Positions 43,288 through 52,608 are shown, numbered from the stretch's first letter. The stretch is 64,000 bases of DNA from Ramlibacter cellulosilyticus (GCF_014297465.1 NZ_JACORT010000002.1:248001-312000), one strand, 5' to 3'. Translations and numbers: made by a program. Notes: generated from the sequence alone by a model not told the origin.

Positions 43288-44325
43288 CTACTTGATGCCG
43301 ACCACGGGGCCGACCACCTGCTTCCAGGTCGCCGAGCACTTGTCGAAGGACTTGTCGCACTGCTCGCTCCACGTCGGCAGCGAGACGGTGGTGAGCGCGT
43401 CGTGGATCAGCTTGGTGTCCGCGGGCTTCACCGGCACGTCGGTCATCTTGTACTTCTTGACCGTCTTGCAGGGATCCTTGCCGACGTTGCAGCGCACGGC
43501 GTCGTCGAACAGCTCCTTCGAGTAGCCCCAGACTTCCGCCTCGTACTTCTTGAAGGCTTCGGTGATCTTCGCCTTCTGGTCGGCCGGCAGCTTGTTCCAC
43601 TTGTCCAGGTTGATCGCGTACGCGTTGAGCGCGCTCTGGAAGCCGATGGGCATGAAGTGCGTCGTGACCTCCGGCCAGCCGGCGGAGTTGGCGGAGCTGG
43701 GGCCGGTGATGGCGCAGTCGGTCACGCCGCGCTCCAGGGCCTGCTGCGTCTCGCCGAACGAGATCGTGACCGGGATGCCGCCCATTCTCTCGATGAACTT
43801 GGCGAGCGACGCGTCGTAGACGCGCACCTTCTTGCCCTTCAGGTCGGACAGGCCGCCGATCGGCGTCTTGCAGAACAGCACCTGCGGGCCGAAGGGGTAG
43901 ATGCCCAGCAGCTTGCCGTTGTAGCGCTCCTGCAGGCGCTTGTCGAAGACGTCGCGGTAGGCGTCGACCACCTTCTTCGCCGTGTCGTAGTCGGTGGAGA
44001 GGCCCACGATGTCCGGGCCGAGGAAGAAGGGCTCGTCGCGCGAAACCTGCGCGAGGCGCAGCGTGACGATGTCGAACAGGCCCGACTTCAGCACGCGCAG
44101 GCCGTCGGCGTCCTTCACGCCGAGCACGTCCATCGGCTTGTAGTCCACGTCGATGGGCGTGCCGGTGTTCTTCGCGAAGTTCTCGAAGAAAGGCTGTTCC
44201 TTGGTCTGCTGGATCAGGCCGGTGGCCACCAGGTTGCCGGCGGCGCGCAGCTTCAGGTTGTCGGCCTGGGCCGTCGCGCCGCCGAAGGCGAGTGCGGCGG
44301 CCAGTGCGAGGTTCACGAGTTTCAT
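43288..44325 (-). CDS. dctP: TRAP transporter substrate-binding protein DctP, paralog 1
   Basis: A 345-residue periplasmic receptor with signal peptide (ATAQA, about residue 20). It has YKPMDVLGVKDADGLRVLKSG and the ligand-binding segment LKGKKVRVYDASLAKFIERMG. It is closely similar throughout to the next gene. Four C-terminal cysteines (CNVGKDPC, CDKSFDKC) may form disulfides. It lies directly before the amidase gene. It probably shares the DctQM pair at 45392-47358 with paralog 2. Confidence 0.9.
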   Translation of the reverse strand: MKLVNLALAAALAFGGATAQADNLKLRAAGNLVATGLIQQTKEQPFFENFAKNTGTPIDVDYKPMDVLGVKDADGLRVLKSGLFDIVTLRLAQVSRDEPFFLGPDIVGLSTDYDTAKKVVDAYRDVFDKRLQERYNGKLLGIYPFGPQVLFCKTPIGGLSDLKGKKVRVYDASLAKFIERMGGIPVTISFGETQQALERGVTDCAITGPSSANSAGWPEVTTHFMPIGFQSALNAYAINLDKWNKLPADQKAKITEAFKKYEAEVWGYSKELFDDAVRCNVGKDPCKTVKKYKMTDVPVKPADTKLIHDALTTVSLPTWSEQCDKSFDKCSATWKQVVGPVVGIK

Positions 44326-44348
44326 GGGAGGCGTCCTTTCGGGTGGAT

Positions 44349-45395
44349 TTACTTGAGGCCCACCATGGGGCCGATGGCCTGCTTCCAGGCCGAGGAGCAC
44401 TTGTCGTAGACCTTGTCGCAGGACTCGGCCCAGAGGGGGAAGGAAACGGTGCGCACGGCGTCGGCCACCAGCTGGCGGTCCGCCGCGGTCGGTGCGACTT
44501 CCTTCAGCGCGAACTTCTTGCCGATCCGGCATTCCTTGCCGACGTTGCAGCGCGCCGCGTCGTCCCACAGTTCGCGCGAATAGGCCCAGGCTTCCGCCTC
44601 GAACTTCTGGAAGGCGGCGGCGACCTTCGCCTGCTGGTCGGGCGTCATGGCCTTCCACTTGTTCAGGTTGATGGCGAAAGCCACCTGGTGCACCTGGAAG
44701 CCGAGCGGCATCACGTGCGTCGTGACTTCCGGCCAGCCGCCGCTGTTGGCGGAGCTGGGGCCGGTGATCGCGCAGTCGGTCACGCCGCGCTCCAGGGCCT
44801 GCTGCGTCTCGCCGAAGGCCAGCGTCACCGGGATGGCCCCCATCTTCTCCATGAACTTGGCGAGCACCTGGTCGCTCACGCGCACCTTCTTGCCCTTCAT
44901 GTCGGCGAGGCTGGTGAATGCGCCCTTGCAGAACAGGATCTGCGGCCCGAAGGGATACACGGACAGCAGCTTGGCGTTGTGCCGCTCCTGCAGGCGCTGG
45001 TCCAGCGGGCCGCGCCAGGCGTCCCACACCTTGCGCGCGGTGTCGTAGTCGGTGGAGAGGCCGACGATGTCGGGGCCGAGCAGCGTCGGGTCGTCGCGCG
45101 AGGCTTGCGCCAGGCGCAGCGCGACGACGTCGAACAGGCCGGACTTGATCACGCGCAGCGCATCCACGTCCTTCACCCCGACGACATCCATCGGCTTGTA
45201 GTCGATCTCCACCGGCAGGCCGGCGACCTTGGCGAAGTTGTCGAAGAAGGGCTGTTCCTTCTGCTGCTGCAGCAGGCCCGCGGCGACGAAGTTGCCGGCG
45301 ACGCGCAGCTTGAGCGGCTGCTGCGCCTGGGCGGTGGCGGAGCCGAGCGCGAGCGCGGCGGCGGCGAGGAGGTGGAGGGTTTTCATGCGCGTCAT
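44349..45395 (-). CDS. dctP: TRAP transporter substrate-binding protein DctP, paralog 2
   Basis: A 348-residue receptor (345 from the second ATG at 45386). The ATG at 45395 overlaps the DctM stop as ATGA. Motifs parallel paralog 1: YKPMDVVGVKDVDALRVIKSG, MKGKKVRVSDQVLAKFMEKMG and FGETQQALERGVTDCAITGP. The high similarity and adjacency indicate a tandem duplication, perhaps giving one permease two ligand specificities. Confidence 0.9.
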   Translation of the reverse strand: MTRMKTLHLLAAAALALGSATAQAQQPLKLRVAGNFVAAGLLQQQKEQPFFDNFAKVAGLPVEIDYKPMDVVGVKDVDALRVIKSGLFDVVALRLAQASRDDPTLLGPDIVGLSTDYDTARKVWDAWRGPLDQRLQERHNAKLLSVYPFGPQILFCKGAFTSLADMKGKKVRVSDQVLAKFMEKMGAIPVTLAFGETQQALERGVTDCAITGPSSANSGGWPEVTTHVMPLGFQVHQVAFAINLNKWKAMTPDQQAKVAAAFQKFEAEAWAYSRELWDDAARCNVGKECRIGKKFALKEVAPTAADRQLVADAVRTVSFPLWAESCDKVYDKCSSAWKQAIGPMVGLK

Positions 45396-46699
45396 CGTCC
45401 GAACATCAGGTTGGGCAAATAGGTGGCGATCGCCGGGAAGTGGATGAGGATCGCGGTCATGGCGATCATCGCGACGAGGAAGGGCAGCGTGCCCTGGAAC
45501 ACCTCGTTGATCGTTCCTTCGCCGCGCACGCCCTGGATCACGTAGAGCGTCATGCCGATCGGCGGGCTCAGGAGCGAGAGCTCGCACATCAGCACCATGA
45601 ACACGCCGAAGAAGACGGGGTCGATGCCGGCGGCCTGGATGATGGGGAACACCACGGGCAGCGTGCCGACCATCATCGGCATGGTCTCCAGCGCGACGCC
45701 GAGCACCACGTACATCACGGCCAGCACCCACAGCAGCAGCAGCGGGGAGACGTCCAGCGACTTGATCAGCGCGGCCAGCGACTGCGGCACGCCCAGCATG
45801 GAGAGCACGAAGTTCAGGTACAGGGCGGCGACCAGGATCAGCGCCGTCATGGCCGTGAGCCGCAGCGTGGAGCGGAAGCACTCGTGCAGCATCTTCACGT
45901 TCAGCTTGCCGTAGGCCCAGGCGATCGGCAGGCAGACGATCACGCCCAGGGCCGCGCTCTCGGTCACGGTGGCCCAGCCCGTGTAGATGCCGCCCATCAC
46001 GACGCCGAACACCAGCAGCGGACCGGCGAGGTGCACCGAGTGCTTCAGGCGCTCGCCCCAGCTTACCTTGCCTTCGGCCTTGCCCGCCATCGAAGGACGC
46101 CAGACGCAGACGGCGAGGATCGTGAGCAGGAAGAGCACCGTCATGATCGCGCCCGGGATCACGCCGGCCATGTACAGGCGCGACGCCGACGTGTTGGTCA
46201 TCGACCCGTAGATGATGAAGGCGACGCCCGGTGGGATCAGGTTGCCGAGGCTCGCGCCGGCGGCGATGGAGCCGAGCACCATGCGCTGGTCGTAGCCTCG
46301 GTTCTTGAAGGCTGGCAGGGCGACGGTGGAGATCGTCGCCGCCGTCGCGACCGAGGAGCCCGACACCGCGGAGAACAGCGCCGATGCGCCGATGTTGGTG
46401 TGCAGCAGTCCGCCGGGCAGGCGCTTGAGCCAGTCGGCGAGCGACTGGTACATCTTGTCCGTCGCGCCGCCGCGCATCAGGATCTCGCCGAGCAGGATGT
46501 ACAGGGGAATGGACAGCAGCAGGTAGTCTTCGCCCGCCGCCCAGATCTGCTCGCCCAGCGCATTGAAGGCCGGCATGCCGAAATGGATCATGGCGCCCAG
46601 CAGGCCGACGACGAGCATCGTCGTCGCCACGTGCAGGCCGACGAACATCAGGCCCAGCATCAGGGCGAGGCCGATGGCGATCTCGAGGGGACTGATCAT
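45392..46699 (-). CDS. dctM: TRAP transporter large permease DctM (system B)
   Basis: A 435-residue, 11-12-helix subunit that drives solute uptake with an ion gradient. It has LLSIPLYILLGEILMRGGATDKMY, GSSVATAATISTVALPAF and NLIPPGVAFIIYGSMTN. It overlaps the small subunit (ATGA) and the receptor (ATGA). Together with DctQ and the receptors it forms one of two TRAP systems in the cluster. Confidence 0.93.
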   Translation of the reverse strand: MISPLEIAIGLALMLGLMFVGLHVATTMLVVGLLGAMIHFGMPAFNALGEQIWAAGEDYLLLSIPLYILLGEILMRGGATDKMYQSLADWLKRLPGGLLHTNIGASALFSAVSGSSVATAATISTVALPAFKNRGYDQRMVLGSIAAGASLGNLIPPGVAFIIYGSMTNTSASRLYMAGVIPGAIMTVLFLLTILAVCVWRPSMAGKAEGKVSWGERLKHSVHLAGPLLVFGVVMGGIYTGWATVTESAALGVIVCLPIAWAYGKLNVKMLHECFRSTLRLTAMTALILVAALYLNFVLSMLGVPQSLAALIKSLDVSPLLLLWVLAVMYVVLGVALETMPMMVGTLPVVFPIIQAAGIDPVFFGVFMVLMCELSLLSPPIGMTLYVIQGVRGEGTINEVFQGTLPFLVAMIAMTAILIHFPAIATYLPNLMFGR

Positions 46700-47358
46700 G
46701 CCTTGGCTCCTTGGGCTTCGAGGGAAAGGACGGGGGCGGCCGCCGCTTCGGGCGCGGGGCTCGCAGGGGTGTGCATGTGCAGCTCGGTCTCGGCCTCGAT
46801 CTCCTCGTCCAGCGTCTGCGGGCCGAAGGTGTCGTTGACGCCTTCGTGGTCGCCGCGCAGGAACAGGTGCAGCGCATGCCAGGCCGCGCACAGGGCGACC
46901 GCGGCGAACAGCACGTAGCCTGCGAGCCAGATCGTCTGCGGGATCCACATGGGGGTGGCGAGCGGCGTCGAGGCGGTGGCCTTGAGGTCGATGCTCTCGC
47001 GCACCACGGCGAAGCCGCGCCACAGGCACAGGAGCGCGAGGGCGGTGAGCGTGAGCATGGCGACGAGGTTCAGGACCGAGCGCACGCGCGGCGAGAAGCG
47101 CGAGATCAGGAAGTCCACCCGCGTGTGGCTGCGCGTGATGAGCGTGTGCGCGAAGCCGATGCTGCCCACGATGGCGTAGGTGTACGAGCCGATCTCGTCG
47201 ACGCCTTGCAGGCTGAAGCCGAAGACCTTGCGCCCGAGCATCTCGATGCAGGTGATCACGCTCAGGGCGATGAGCCACCAGCCGCAGGCCAGCGCCGCGA
47301 CATCGGTGAAGCCCGCGATGGCGGCGCTGGTGCGCCCGGGCGGCAGCAGGGTTTTCAT
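46696..47358 (-). CDS. dctQ: TRAP transporter small permease DctQ (system B)
   Basis: A 220-residue four-helix subunit with the typical GRKVFGFSLQGVDEIGSYTYA stretch. An unusually long acidic then alanine-rich C-terminal tail (about 45 residues after the last helix) is not part of the family core. Its stop overlaps the DctM start. It begins 37 bp after the second DctM gene, so the two TRAP systems are likely on one transcript. Confidence 0.88.
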   Translation of the reverse strand: MKTLLPPGRTSAAIAGFTDVAALACGWWLIALSVITCIEMLGRKVFGFSLQGVDEIGSYTYAIVGSIGFAHTLITRSHTRVDFLISRFSPRVRSVLNLVAMLTLTALALLCLWRGFAVVRESIDLKATASTPLATPMWIPQTIWLAGYVLFAAVALCAAWHALHLFLRGDHEGVNDTFGPQTLDEEIEAETELHMHTPASPAPEAAAAPVLSLEAQGAKA

Positions 47359-47395
47359 GGGCGGACTCCTCTGTTGTGCATGGAATGGCGAGGAC

Positions 47396-48676
47396 TCAGT
47401 AACCCAGCGCGCGCGGCAGCGCGGTCACCAGGGGCGGGAACAGCATGCAGGCCACCAGCACGCCGTACATCAGCGCGATGAAGGGCCAGACGTTGGCGAC
47501 CAGCTCGCGCATGCGCACGCCGGTGATGCCGCAGACGACGAACAGCACCACGCCCACCGGCGGCGTGAGCATGCCGATGACGAGGTTCAGGACGAAGAGG
47601 AAGCCGAAGTGCAGCGGGTCGATGCCGTACTGGATGGCGATCGGGTGCAGCAGCGGCACCAGCATGATGTAGGCGGCGTTGGACTCGAGGAACATGCCGA
47701 CGACGAACAGCAGGATCGCCACGAGCGCCATGTACATCAGCGGGCTGTCCGTGATCGCCTTGAGCAGCACGGTCAGCTTCTGCGGCAGCAGGTCCACCGT
47801 CATCAGGTAGGTGATGACGGAAGCGAAGGCGATCAGCGCGCCCACCATGGCCGACGTGATCGCCGCGCGCACGACGATGCCGGGCAGGTCGGACAGCTTC
47901 AGCGTGCGCGTGACGAAGAAGCCGAGCAGCGCCGCGTAGATCACGGCGATCGCGGAACCTTCCGTAGCGGTGAAGGCGCCGCCGACGATGCCGCCGATCA
48001 CGAGCACGGGCATCGCCAGCACGATCAGGGACCGGCGCAGTTCGGCGAACACGGCCTTCAGGCGGAACGGGTCGCCGGTGACGGCCCAGCCGCGTTTCGT
48101 CGCGATCCAGGAGCACAGCGCGATGAAGCCGATGGTGATGATGATCCCGGGCACCACGCCGGCCATGAACATGCCGCCCACCGAGACGGAGGAGCCGGCC
48201 ATGAAGGCGTAGACGATCATCGCGCCGCTGGGCGGGATGATGGGACCCAGGTTGGCGGCGGCCGCGACGATGGCGGTGGCGAAGCCCTTGTCGTACACCT
48301 TGGAAAGCGAGGGCACGAGGATGGAGGACAGCGCGCTCGCATCCGAGACCGCGGCGCCGGAGACGGTCGCCAGCCCCGCGCCGGACAGCATCGTCACGTG
48401 CGCCAGGCCGCCGCGCACGCGTCCGACCATCGTGTTGGCCAGCGCGATCAGCCGCTCCACGATGCCCGCCTTGATCATCAGCTCGCCCGCGAGCATGAAG
48501 AAGGGGATGGACATCAGCGGAAAGGAGTTGACCGCATGCATCATGCGTTGCGGCACCATGCTCAGGTCCACGCCGGTGGCGAGCAGCGCGAGCAGCGCGG
48601 CGACGCCCATGGCGAAGGCGATCGGCAGGCCCAGCAGCGACAGGCCCATGAAGCCGGCGACGACGGCGGCGCTCAT
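47396..48676 (-). CDS. dctM: TRAP transporter large permease DctM (system A)
   Basis: A 426-residue membrane protein with the family motifs FPLMSIPFFMLAGELMIKAG, ATVSGAAVSDASALSSILVP and NLGPIIPPSGAMIVYAF. It overlaps the small subunit as ATGA. Its sequence is clearly different from the system B permease, so the two systems are not recent duplicates. Confidence 0.93.
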   Translation of the reverse strand: MSAAVVAGFMGLSLLGLPIAFAMGVAALLALLATGVDLSMVPQRMMHAVNSFPLMSIPFFMLAGELMIKAGIVERLIALANTMVGRVRGGLAHVTMLSGAGLATVSGAAVSDASALSSILVPSLSKVYDKGFATAIVAAAANLGPIIPPSGAMIVYAFMAGSSVSVGGMFMAGVVPGIIITIGFIALCSWIATKRGWAVTGDPFRLKAVFAELRRSLIVLAMPVLVIGGIVGGAFTATEGSAIAVIYAALLGFFVTRTLKLSDLPGIVVRAAITSAMVGALIAFASVITYLMTVDLLPQKLTVLLKAITDSPLMYMALVAILLFVVGMFLESNAAYIMLVPLLHPIAIQYGIDPLHFGFLFVLNLVIGMLTPPVGVVLFVVCGITGVRMRELVANVWPFIALMYGVLVACMLFPPLVTALPRALGY

Positions 48677-49218
48677 TCGGCACTCTCCAGCTTCTTCGCG
48701 GGCGGGCCGGCGATCACGATGTGCAGCAGGTGCAGGGCGGAGAACAGCGCGCCGATGGCGACCGGCACGATGAACCAGCCCACGCTCCAGTCCACCGTGG
48801 CCATGAGCTCGTCCCACTGCTCGCGGCACGTGCGCACGGCGGCCCAGAAGATCGCCAGCATCATCGCGGCGCCCAGCGCGGCACCGGCGCGGCGCAGCGC
48901 CGACTGGCCCGCGGCGGGCAGCTTGTCGACCAGCAGGTCGATGCCGATGTGCGCGCCGTCGCGCACGCCCAGCGGGATGGCGAGGAAGATGGCCCACACG
49001 AAGGCGAGCCGGCCCACTTCGTCCGCCCAGTCGATGGAACGGTTGAAGCCGTAGCGCAGGGCGACCTGCGAGGAGACGACCGCGACCATGACGGCCACGG
49101 CGGCGAGCAGGACGGCGGTGAGCGCGCGGTCGGCCGTGCGCAGCAGGCGCAAGGGCCACGCGGGCGCGGCCACCGCGGGGAGCGGGAGGGCGTGTTCCAT
49201 GGGGACGGGCTCGTCCAT
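48673..49218 (-). CDS. dctQ: TRAP transporter small permease DctQ (system A)
   Basis: A 181-residue four-helix subunit with RYGFNRSIDWADEVGRLAFVW followed by AIFLAIPLGVRDGAHIGIDLLV, both characteristic of DctQ. It begins 4 bp after the DctP stop. An alternative ATG at 49200 would shorten it by 6 residues. Confidence 0.9.
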   Translation of the reverse strand: MDEPVPMEHALPLPAVAAPAWPLRLLRTADRALTAVLLAAVAVMVAVVSSQVALRYGFNRSIDWADEVGRLAFVWAIFLAIPLGVRDGAHIGIDLLVDKLPAAGQSALRRAGAALGAAMMLAIFWAAVRTCREQWDELMATVDWSVGWFIVPVAIGALFSALHLLHIVIAGPPAKKLESAE

Positions 49219-49222
49219 GGCC

Positions 49223-50215
49223 TTACGGCTTCGCGACCTCGGCGAGGACCTGGTTCACGAGGTCGGCGCCGGCACGCTTCTTCACGTCCTCGATCACCGG
49301 CAGCGACGCCTTGCGCATCTCGTCGCGCGCGGCCGGCGTGATCTCGGTGTACGCCATCTTCGCCTTCAGCTCGGCGAATTTCTGCGCCTCCTGCTCCGCG
49401 GCCAGCTTGCGCTGGTAGGCGATCGTCGACGTCATCGCCTCGCGCACCGCTTTCTGGTATTCGGGCTTCAGCTGCTCGAAGGCCTTCTTGCTCGCGACCA
49501 CCGCGATGAAGTCGAAGAAGTGGCCGGTGTTGGACAGGTTCTTCTGCACCTCGCTGAAGCGGCTGGCGGAGATCACCGTGTACGGGTTCTCCTGGCCGTC
49601 GACCACGCGCTGCTCCAGCGCGGAGTACAGCTCCTTCACGTCCATCGCGACGGGGTTGGCGCCCAGCGCGCGGAAGGTGGCCAGGTGCGTCTCGTTCGGC
49701 TGCAGGCGCACCTTCAGGCCCTTGAGGTCGGCCATCGTGCGGATCGGCGCCTTGCTGTTGGTGACGTGGCGCATGCCCAGCTCCATCCAGCCTAGCGAGA
49801 GGAAGCCCTTGTCCTGCAGCTTCCTGTCGATCGCATGGCCGACGGGGCCGTCGATCACGCGGAAGGCCGATTCGCGGTTGGCGAACACGAAGGGCAGGCT
49901 CACCGCCTCCAGCTCCGGCGCGATCCGCGACAGGAACGCTGCGCCCACCCAGGTGAGCGCCAGGGTGCCGGAGCGCACCGCATCGACGTTCTCCTTGGCG
50001 CCACCGAGCTGCATCGCGGGGAACACGTCCACCTGCAGCTGGTTGTTGGTGAGGCGTGCGACCTCCTTGCGGAACACCTGTTCGACGGCGACGCTGGACG
50101 GGTGTTCGGTGGCGAAGTTGCCGGCGATCTGCAGCTTCTGCTGCGCGGCCGCGGGGAGCGCGGCGCCCAGGGCGAGCAGGGAGGCGAGGGCGAGGCGGGC
50201 CAGGGCGGGTTTCAT
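49223..50215 (-). CDS. dctP: TRAP transporter substrate-binding protein DctP (system A)
   Basis: A 330-residue receptor with signal peptide (ALPAAAQ, about residue 25). It is the classical DctP type: the DLKGLKVRLQPNETHLATFRALG stretch contains the conserved ligand-binding Arg, and ALEQRVVDGQENPYTVI follows. It is unrelated at the detail level to the two receptors of system B. It starts 14 bp after the racemase-like gene. The ligand is likely an organic acid or acidic amide that feeds the hydantoinase cluster. Confidence 0.92.
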   Translation of the reverse strand: MKPALARLALASLLALGAALPAAAQQKLQIAGNFATEHPSSVAVEQVFRKEVARLTNNQLQVDVFPAMQLGGAKENVDAVRSGTLALTWVGAAFLSRIAPELEAVSLPFVFANRESAFRVIDGPVGHAIDRKLQDKGFLSLGWMELGMRHVTNSKAPIRTMADLKGLKVRLQPNETHLATFRALGANPVAMDVKELYSALEQRVVDGQENPYTVISASRFSEVQKNLSNTGHFFDFIAVVASKKAFEQLKPEYQKAVREAMTSTIAYQRKLAAEQEAQKFAELKAKMAYTEITPAARDEMRKASLPVIEDVKKRAGADLVNQVLAEVAKP

Positions 50216-50229
50216 CGGGCTGGGACCTT

Positions 50230-50976
50230 TCAGCGGGGTGAGTCGAGCAGCCGCGCGATGGCGTCGGGCAGGCCGCGGTGGGGTTTGGCGGGGGGGCGGG
50301 CGAAGCTGCCGCGTTGCGCGCGGCCCGGCTTCAGGGAAACGAGCGTTTCGGCGTGGCGGACGGCGCTGGACACGCCGTCGACGACCGGCACGGGCAACTG
50401 GCCTTGCAGGGAGCGCGCGAGGCCCGCGAGCGGCGCGCCGGCGAGGATGATCACTTCGGCGCCGTCCTCGTCGACGGCGCGTTCGGCGAGCGCCTTCAGC
50501 GCCTGCGCATGTTCCTGCTGCACGCCGCCGATCGCGCTGATCGGGCGGTCCAACGCGCGGATGCTCGCGAGGCGGCTGCCGAAGCCGTAGCTGTCCACGA
50601 CCTCGCGGTACCAGGCCTGGATGCGCTGCGAGATCGCGATGATGGAGATGCGGTGCCCGAGCAGGTGCGCGCTGGCGAGCGCCGCTTCGGTCATGCCGGT
50701 GACGGGCACGGGCAGCAGTTCGCGCAGCCCGGTGAGCCCCGGGTCGCCGAAGGCGGCGACCACGACGGCGTCGAAGCGCTGCACGTTCTCCGCGGCCACC
50801 TGCGCCGCGGCATACGCGCCGACCAGTGCCTCGAAGCGGGTCTCGATGTACGCCACGCCGAAGGGCGCCGTCTTCACCTCGATCTCCGTGCCGGGCGAGG
50901 CGCTGCGCCGCGCCTCGTCGCGGATCAGGTCCGAGACGCTGTCGGAGATGTTGGGGTTGACGAGCAGGATACGCAT
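50230..50976 (-). CDS. Asp/Glu racemase superfamily (hydantoin-racemase-like) protein lacking both catalytic cysteines
   Basis: A 248-residue protein with the hydantoin-racemase start MRILLVNPNISDSVSDLI. True hydantoin racemases use two cysteines, in a C-F-G-D-P motif and a G-C-A-G-type motif. Here the sites read VVAAFGDPG (A75) and ILAGAPLAG, and the protein has no cysteine at all, so the standard two-base racemase mechanism is not possible. It follows the hydantoinase gene with a one-base overlap (TGATG). It may be a decarboxylase, an isomerase or a binding protein. Confidence 0.8.
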   Translation of the reverse strand: MRILLVNPNISDSVSDLIRDEARRSASPGTEIEVKTAPFGVAYIETRFEALVGAYAAAQVAAENVQRFDAVVVAAFGDPGLTGLRELLPVPVTGMTEAALASAHLLGHRISIIAISQRIQAWYREVVDSYGFGSRLASIRALDRPISAIGGVQQEHAQALKALAERAVDEDGAEVIILAGAPLAGLARSLQGQLPVPVVDGVSSAVRHAETLVSLKPGRAQRGSFARPPAKPHRGLPDAIARLLDSPR

Positions 50977-52394
50977 CACGGCCTCCGCGGCAGCAGCGAA
51001 GGCGTGCCGCAGGGCAGGAACCTGCCTCGGCCCGCATGGCCCGTGAAGGCCTTTCCGTCCCACACCACCTCGCCGCGCGAGAGGGTGAGGCCCGGCCACG
51101 CCTTCAGCTTCATGCCTTCGTATGGCGTGTAGTCCACGGCGTGGTGCAGCGCGGCGTTGTCGACCGTCACCTCGCGCTCGTCCCAGACCACCAGGTCCGC
51201 ATCGCTGCCGACCGCAATGGTGCCCTTGCGCGGATGCAGGCCGTACGCGCGCGCCGGATTGGTCGCCGTGAGCTCCACGAACTTCTGCAGCGTGATGCGG
51301 CCGGCGAGCACGCCCTCGGAATACAGCAGCGGCAGGCGCGTCTCCAGTCCGGGGATGCCGTTCGGGATGTAGCGGAACGGGACTTCCTTGCCGCCGATCT
51401 TCTTGCCCTGCGGGTCCTCGTAGCGGAAGGGCGCGTGGTCGGAGGAGAAGACGGTGAAGAGGCCGTCGCCCAGGCCGTTCCAGATGAATTCCTGGTTGGC
51501 CTTGTCGCGCGGCGGCGGGCTGCAGATGCAGCGGGCGCCGTGGTAGCTGTCGTCGATGCCCAGGTCTTCGGCGGTGAGGAACAGGTATTGCGGGCAGGTC
51601 TCGGCGAAGATGGAGAGGCCGTGGCTGCGCGCCCAGCGGATCTGCTCGATCGCCTCGCGGCCGGACACGTGCACGATGAGGATAGGCACGTCCACCAGTT
51701 CCGACAGCGCGATGGCGCGGTGCGTGGCTTCGCGCTCCACCAGCATGGGACGCGCATGCGCGTGCCAGCGTGGGGCGGTGCGGCCGGCGGCCTCGAGGCG
51801 CTTCGTCAGCCACTCGATGCAATCGGCGTTCTCGGCGTGCACCATGCAGAGCGCGCCGTGCGTGCGCGCGACGTCCAGCACGTCCAGCACCTGCGCGTCG
51901 TCCAGCTTCAGGTCGTCGTAGGTCATGTAGACCTTGAACGAGGTGTAGCCCTGGGCGATGAGCGCGGGGAGTTCCTTCGCGAGCACCTGCGGCGTGGGAT
52001 CGCTCACGATCAGGTGGAAGGCGTAGTCGATGCAGGCCTTGCCTTCGGCGCGCCCGTGGTAATCCACGACGGCGGCCTCGAGCGACTGGCCCTTGATCTG
52101 CGCCGCGAAGGGAATGATGGTCGTCGTGCCGCCGCAGGCCGCGGAGCGCGTGCCGGTGAGGAAGTCGTCGGCCATCTTCGCCGGGCCTTCCATCGCCTGG
52201 TCCAGGTGGCAGTGCGCGTCCACGCCGCCGGGGGTCACCGTGCGGCCGGCCGCGTCGATCTCGCGCCGGCCCGCCGGCAACCCGTCGCCGAGCAGGGCGA
52301 TGCGGCCTCCGCGAATGCCGATGTCGCAGAAGAAGGTGTCGCTGGCCGTCGCCACCTCCGCGTTGCGGATCACCAGGTCGAGCGCGTCAGCCAT
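50976..52394 (-). CDS. Dihydropyrimidinase/hydantoinase-like cyclic amidohydrolase
   Basis: A 472-residue amidohydrolase that opens cyclic ureides. The complete binuclear metal set is present: H61 and H63 in DAHCHLD, the carboxylated K154 in YTSFKVYMTYDD, H186 in MVHAENAD, H242 in IVHVSG and D319 in SSDHAPF. The ATG at 52394 gives the usual N-terminus ADALDLVIRNAEV. It is the first gene of the leftward cluster. D-hydantoinase versus dihydropyrimidinase cannot be settled; no carbamoylase gene accompanies it. Confidence 0.92.
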   Translation of the reverse strand: MADALDLVIRNAEVATASDTFFCDIGIRGGRIALLGDGLPAGRREIDAAGRTVTPGGVDAHCHLDQAMEGPAKMADDFLTGTRSAACGGTTTIIPFAAQIKGQSLEAAVVDYHGRAEGKACIDYAFHLIVSDPTPQVLAKELPALIAQGYTSFKVYMTYDDLKLDDAQVLDVLDVARTHGALCMVHAENADCIEWLTKRLEAAGRTAPRWHAHARPMLVEREATHRAIALSELVDVPILIVHVSGREAIEQIRWARSHGLSIFAETCPQYLFLTAEDLGIDDSYHGARCICSPPPRDKANQEFIWNGLGDGLFTVFSSDHAPFRYEDPQGKKIGGKEVPFRYIPNGIPGLETRLPLLYSEGVLAGRITLQKFVELTATNPARAYGLHPRKGTIAVGSDADLVVWDEREVTVDNAALHHAVDYTPYEGMKLKAWPGLTLSRGEVVWDGKAFTGHAGRGRFLPCGTPSLLPRRP

Positions 52395-52454
52395 GCAGCG
52401 CCCCCGTCGGCACCAGCGCGGTGCGGGAAACACCCCAGGAAAGTGCCGACAGGA

Positions 52455-52464
52455 TTGTCGACAA
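52455..52464. promoter_or_regulatory. Operator candidate 1 for the GntR regulator
   Basis: The perfect palindrome TTGTCGACAA fits the TNGTNNACNA half-site pattern recognised by FadR/FCD-type GntR proteins. It lies 61 bp before the hydantoinase start codon, where it could block or activate the leftward promoter. Confidence 0.55.
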
Positions 52465-52608
52465 ACAGTTCATCGACGGGTTTGGTGCGAAGCGGAGATA
52501 CGTCATGGTCACGAAGGGGATGTCTGCAACTTCCGGGCCACCCTCCTGGCGGCGCTCCGGGTGAAATGAAGCCGTTCGAACTATGGACGACCGGCCGCGG
52601 CGCACGCA

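Noticed and set aside
52387..52605. A 72-codon leftward frame in the control region before the hydantoinase
   Set aside because: It overlaps operator 1 and the hydantoinase start and has no recognisable features.
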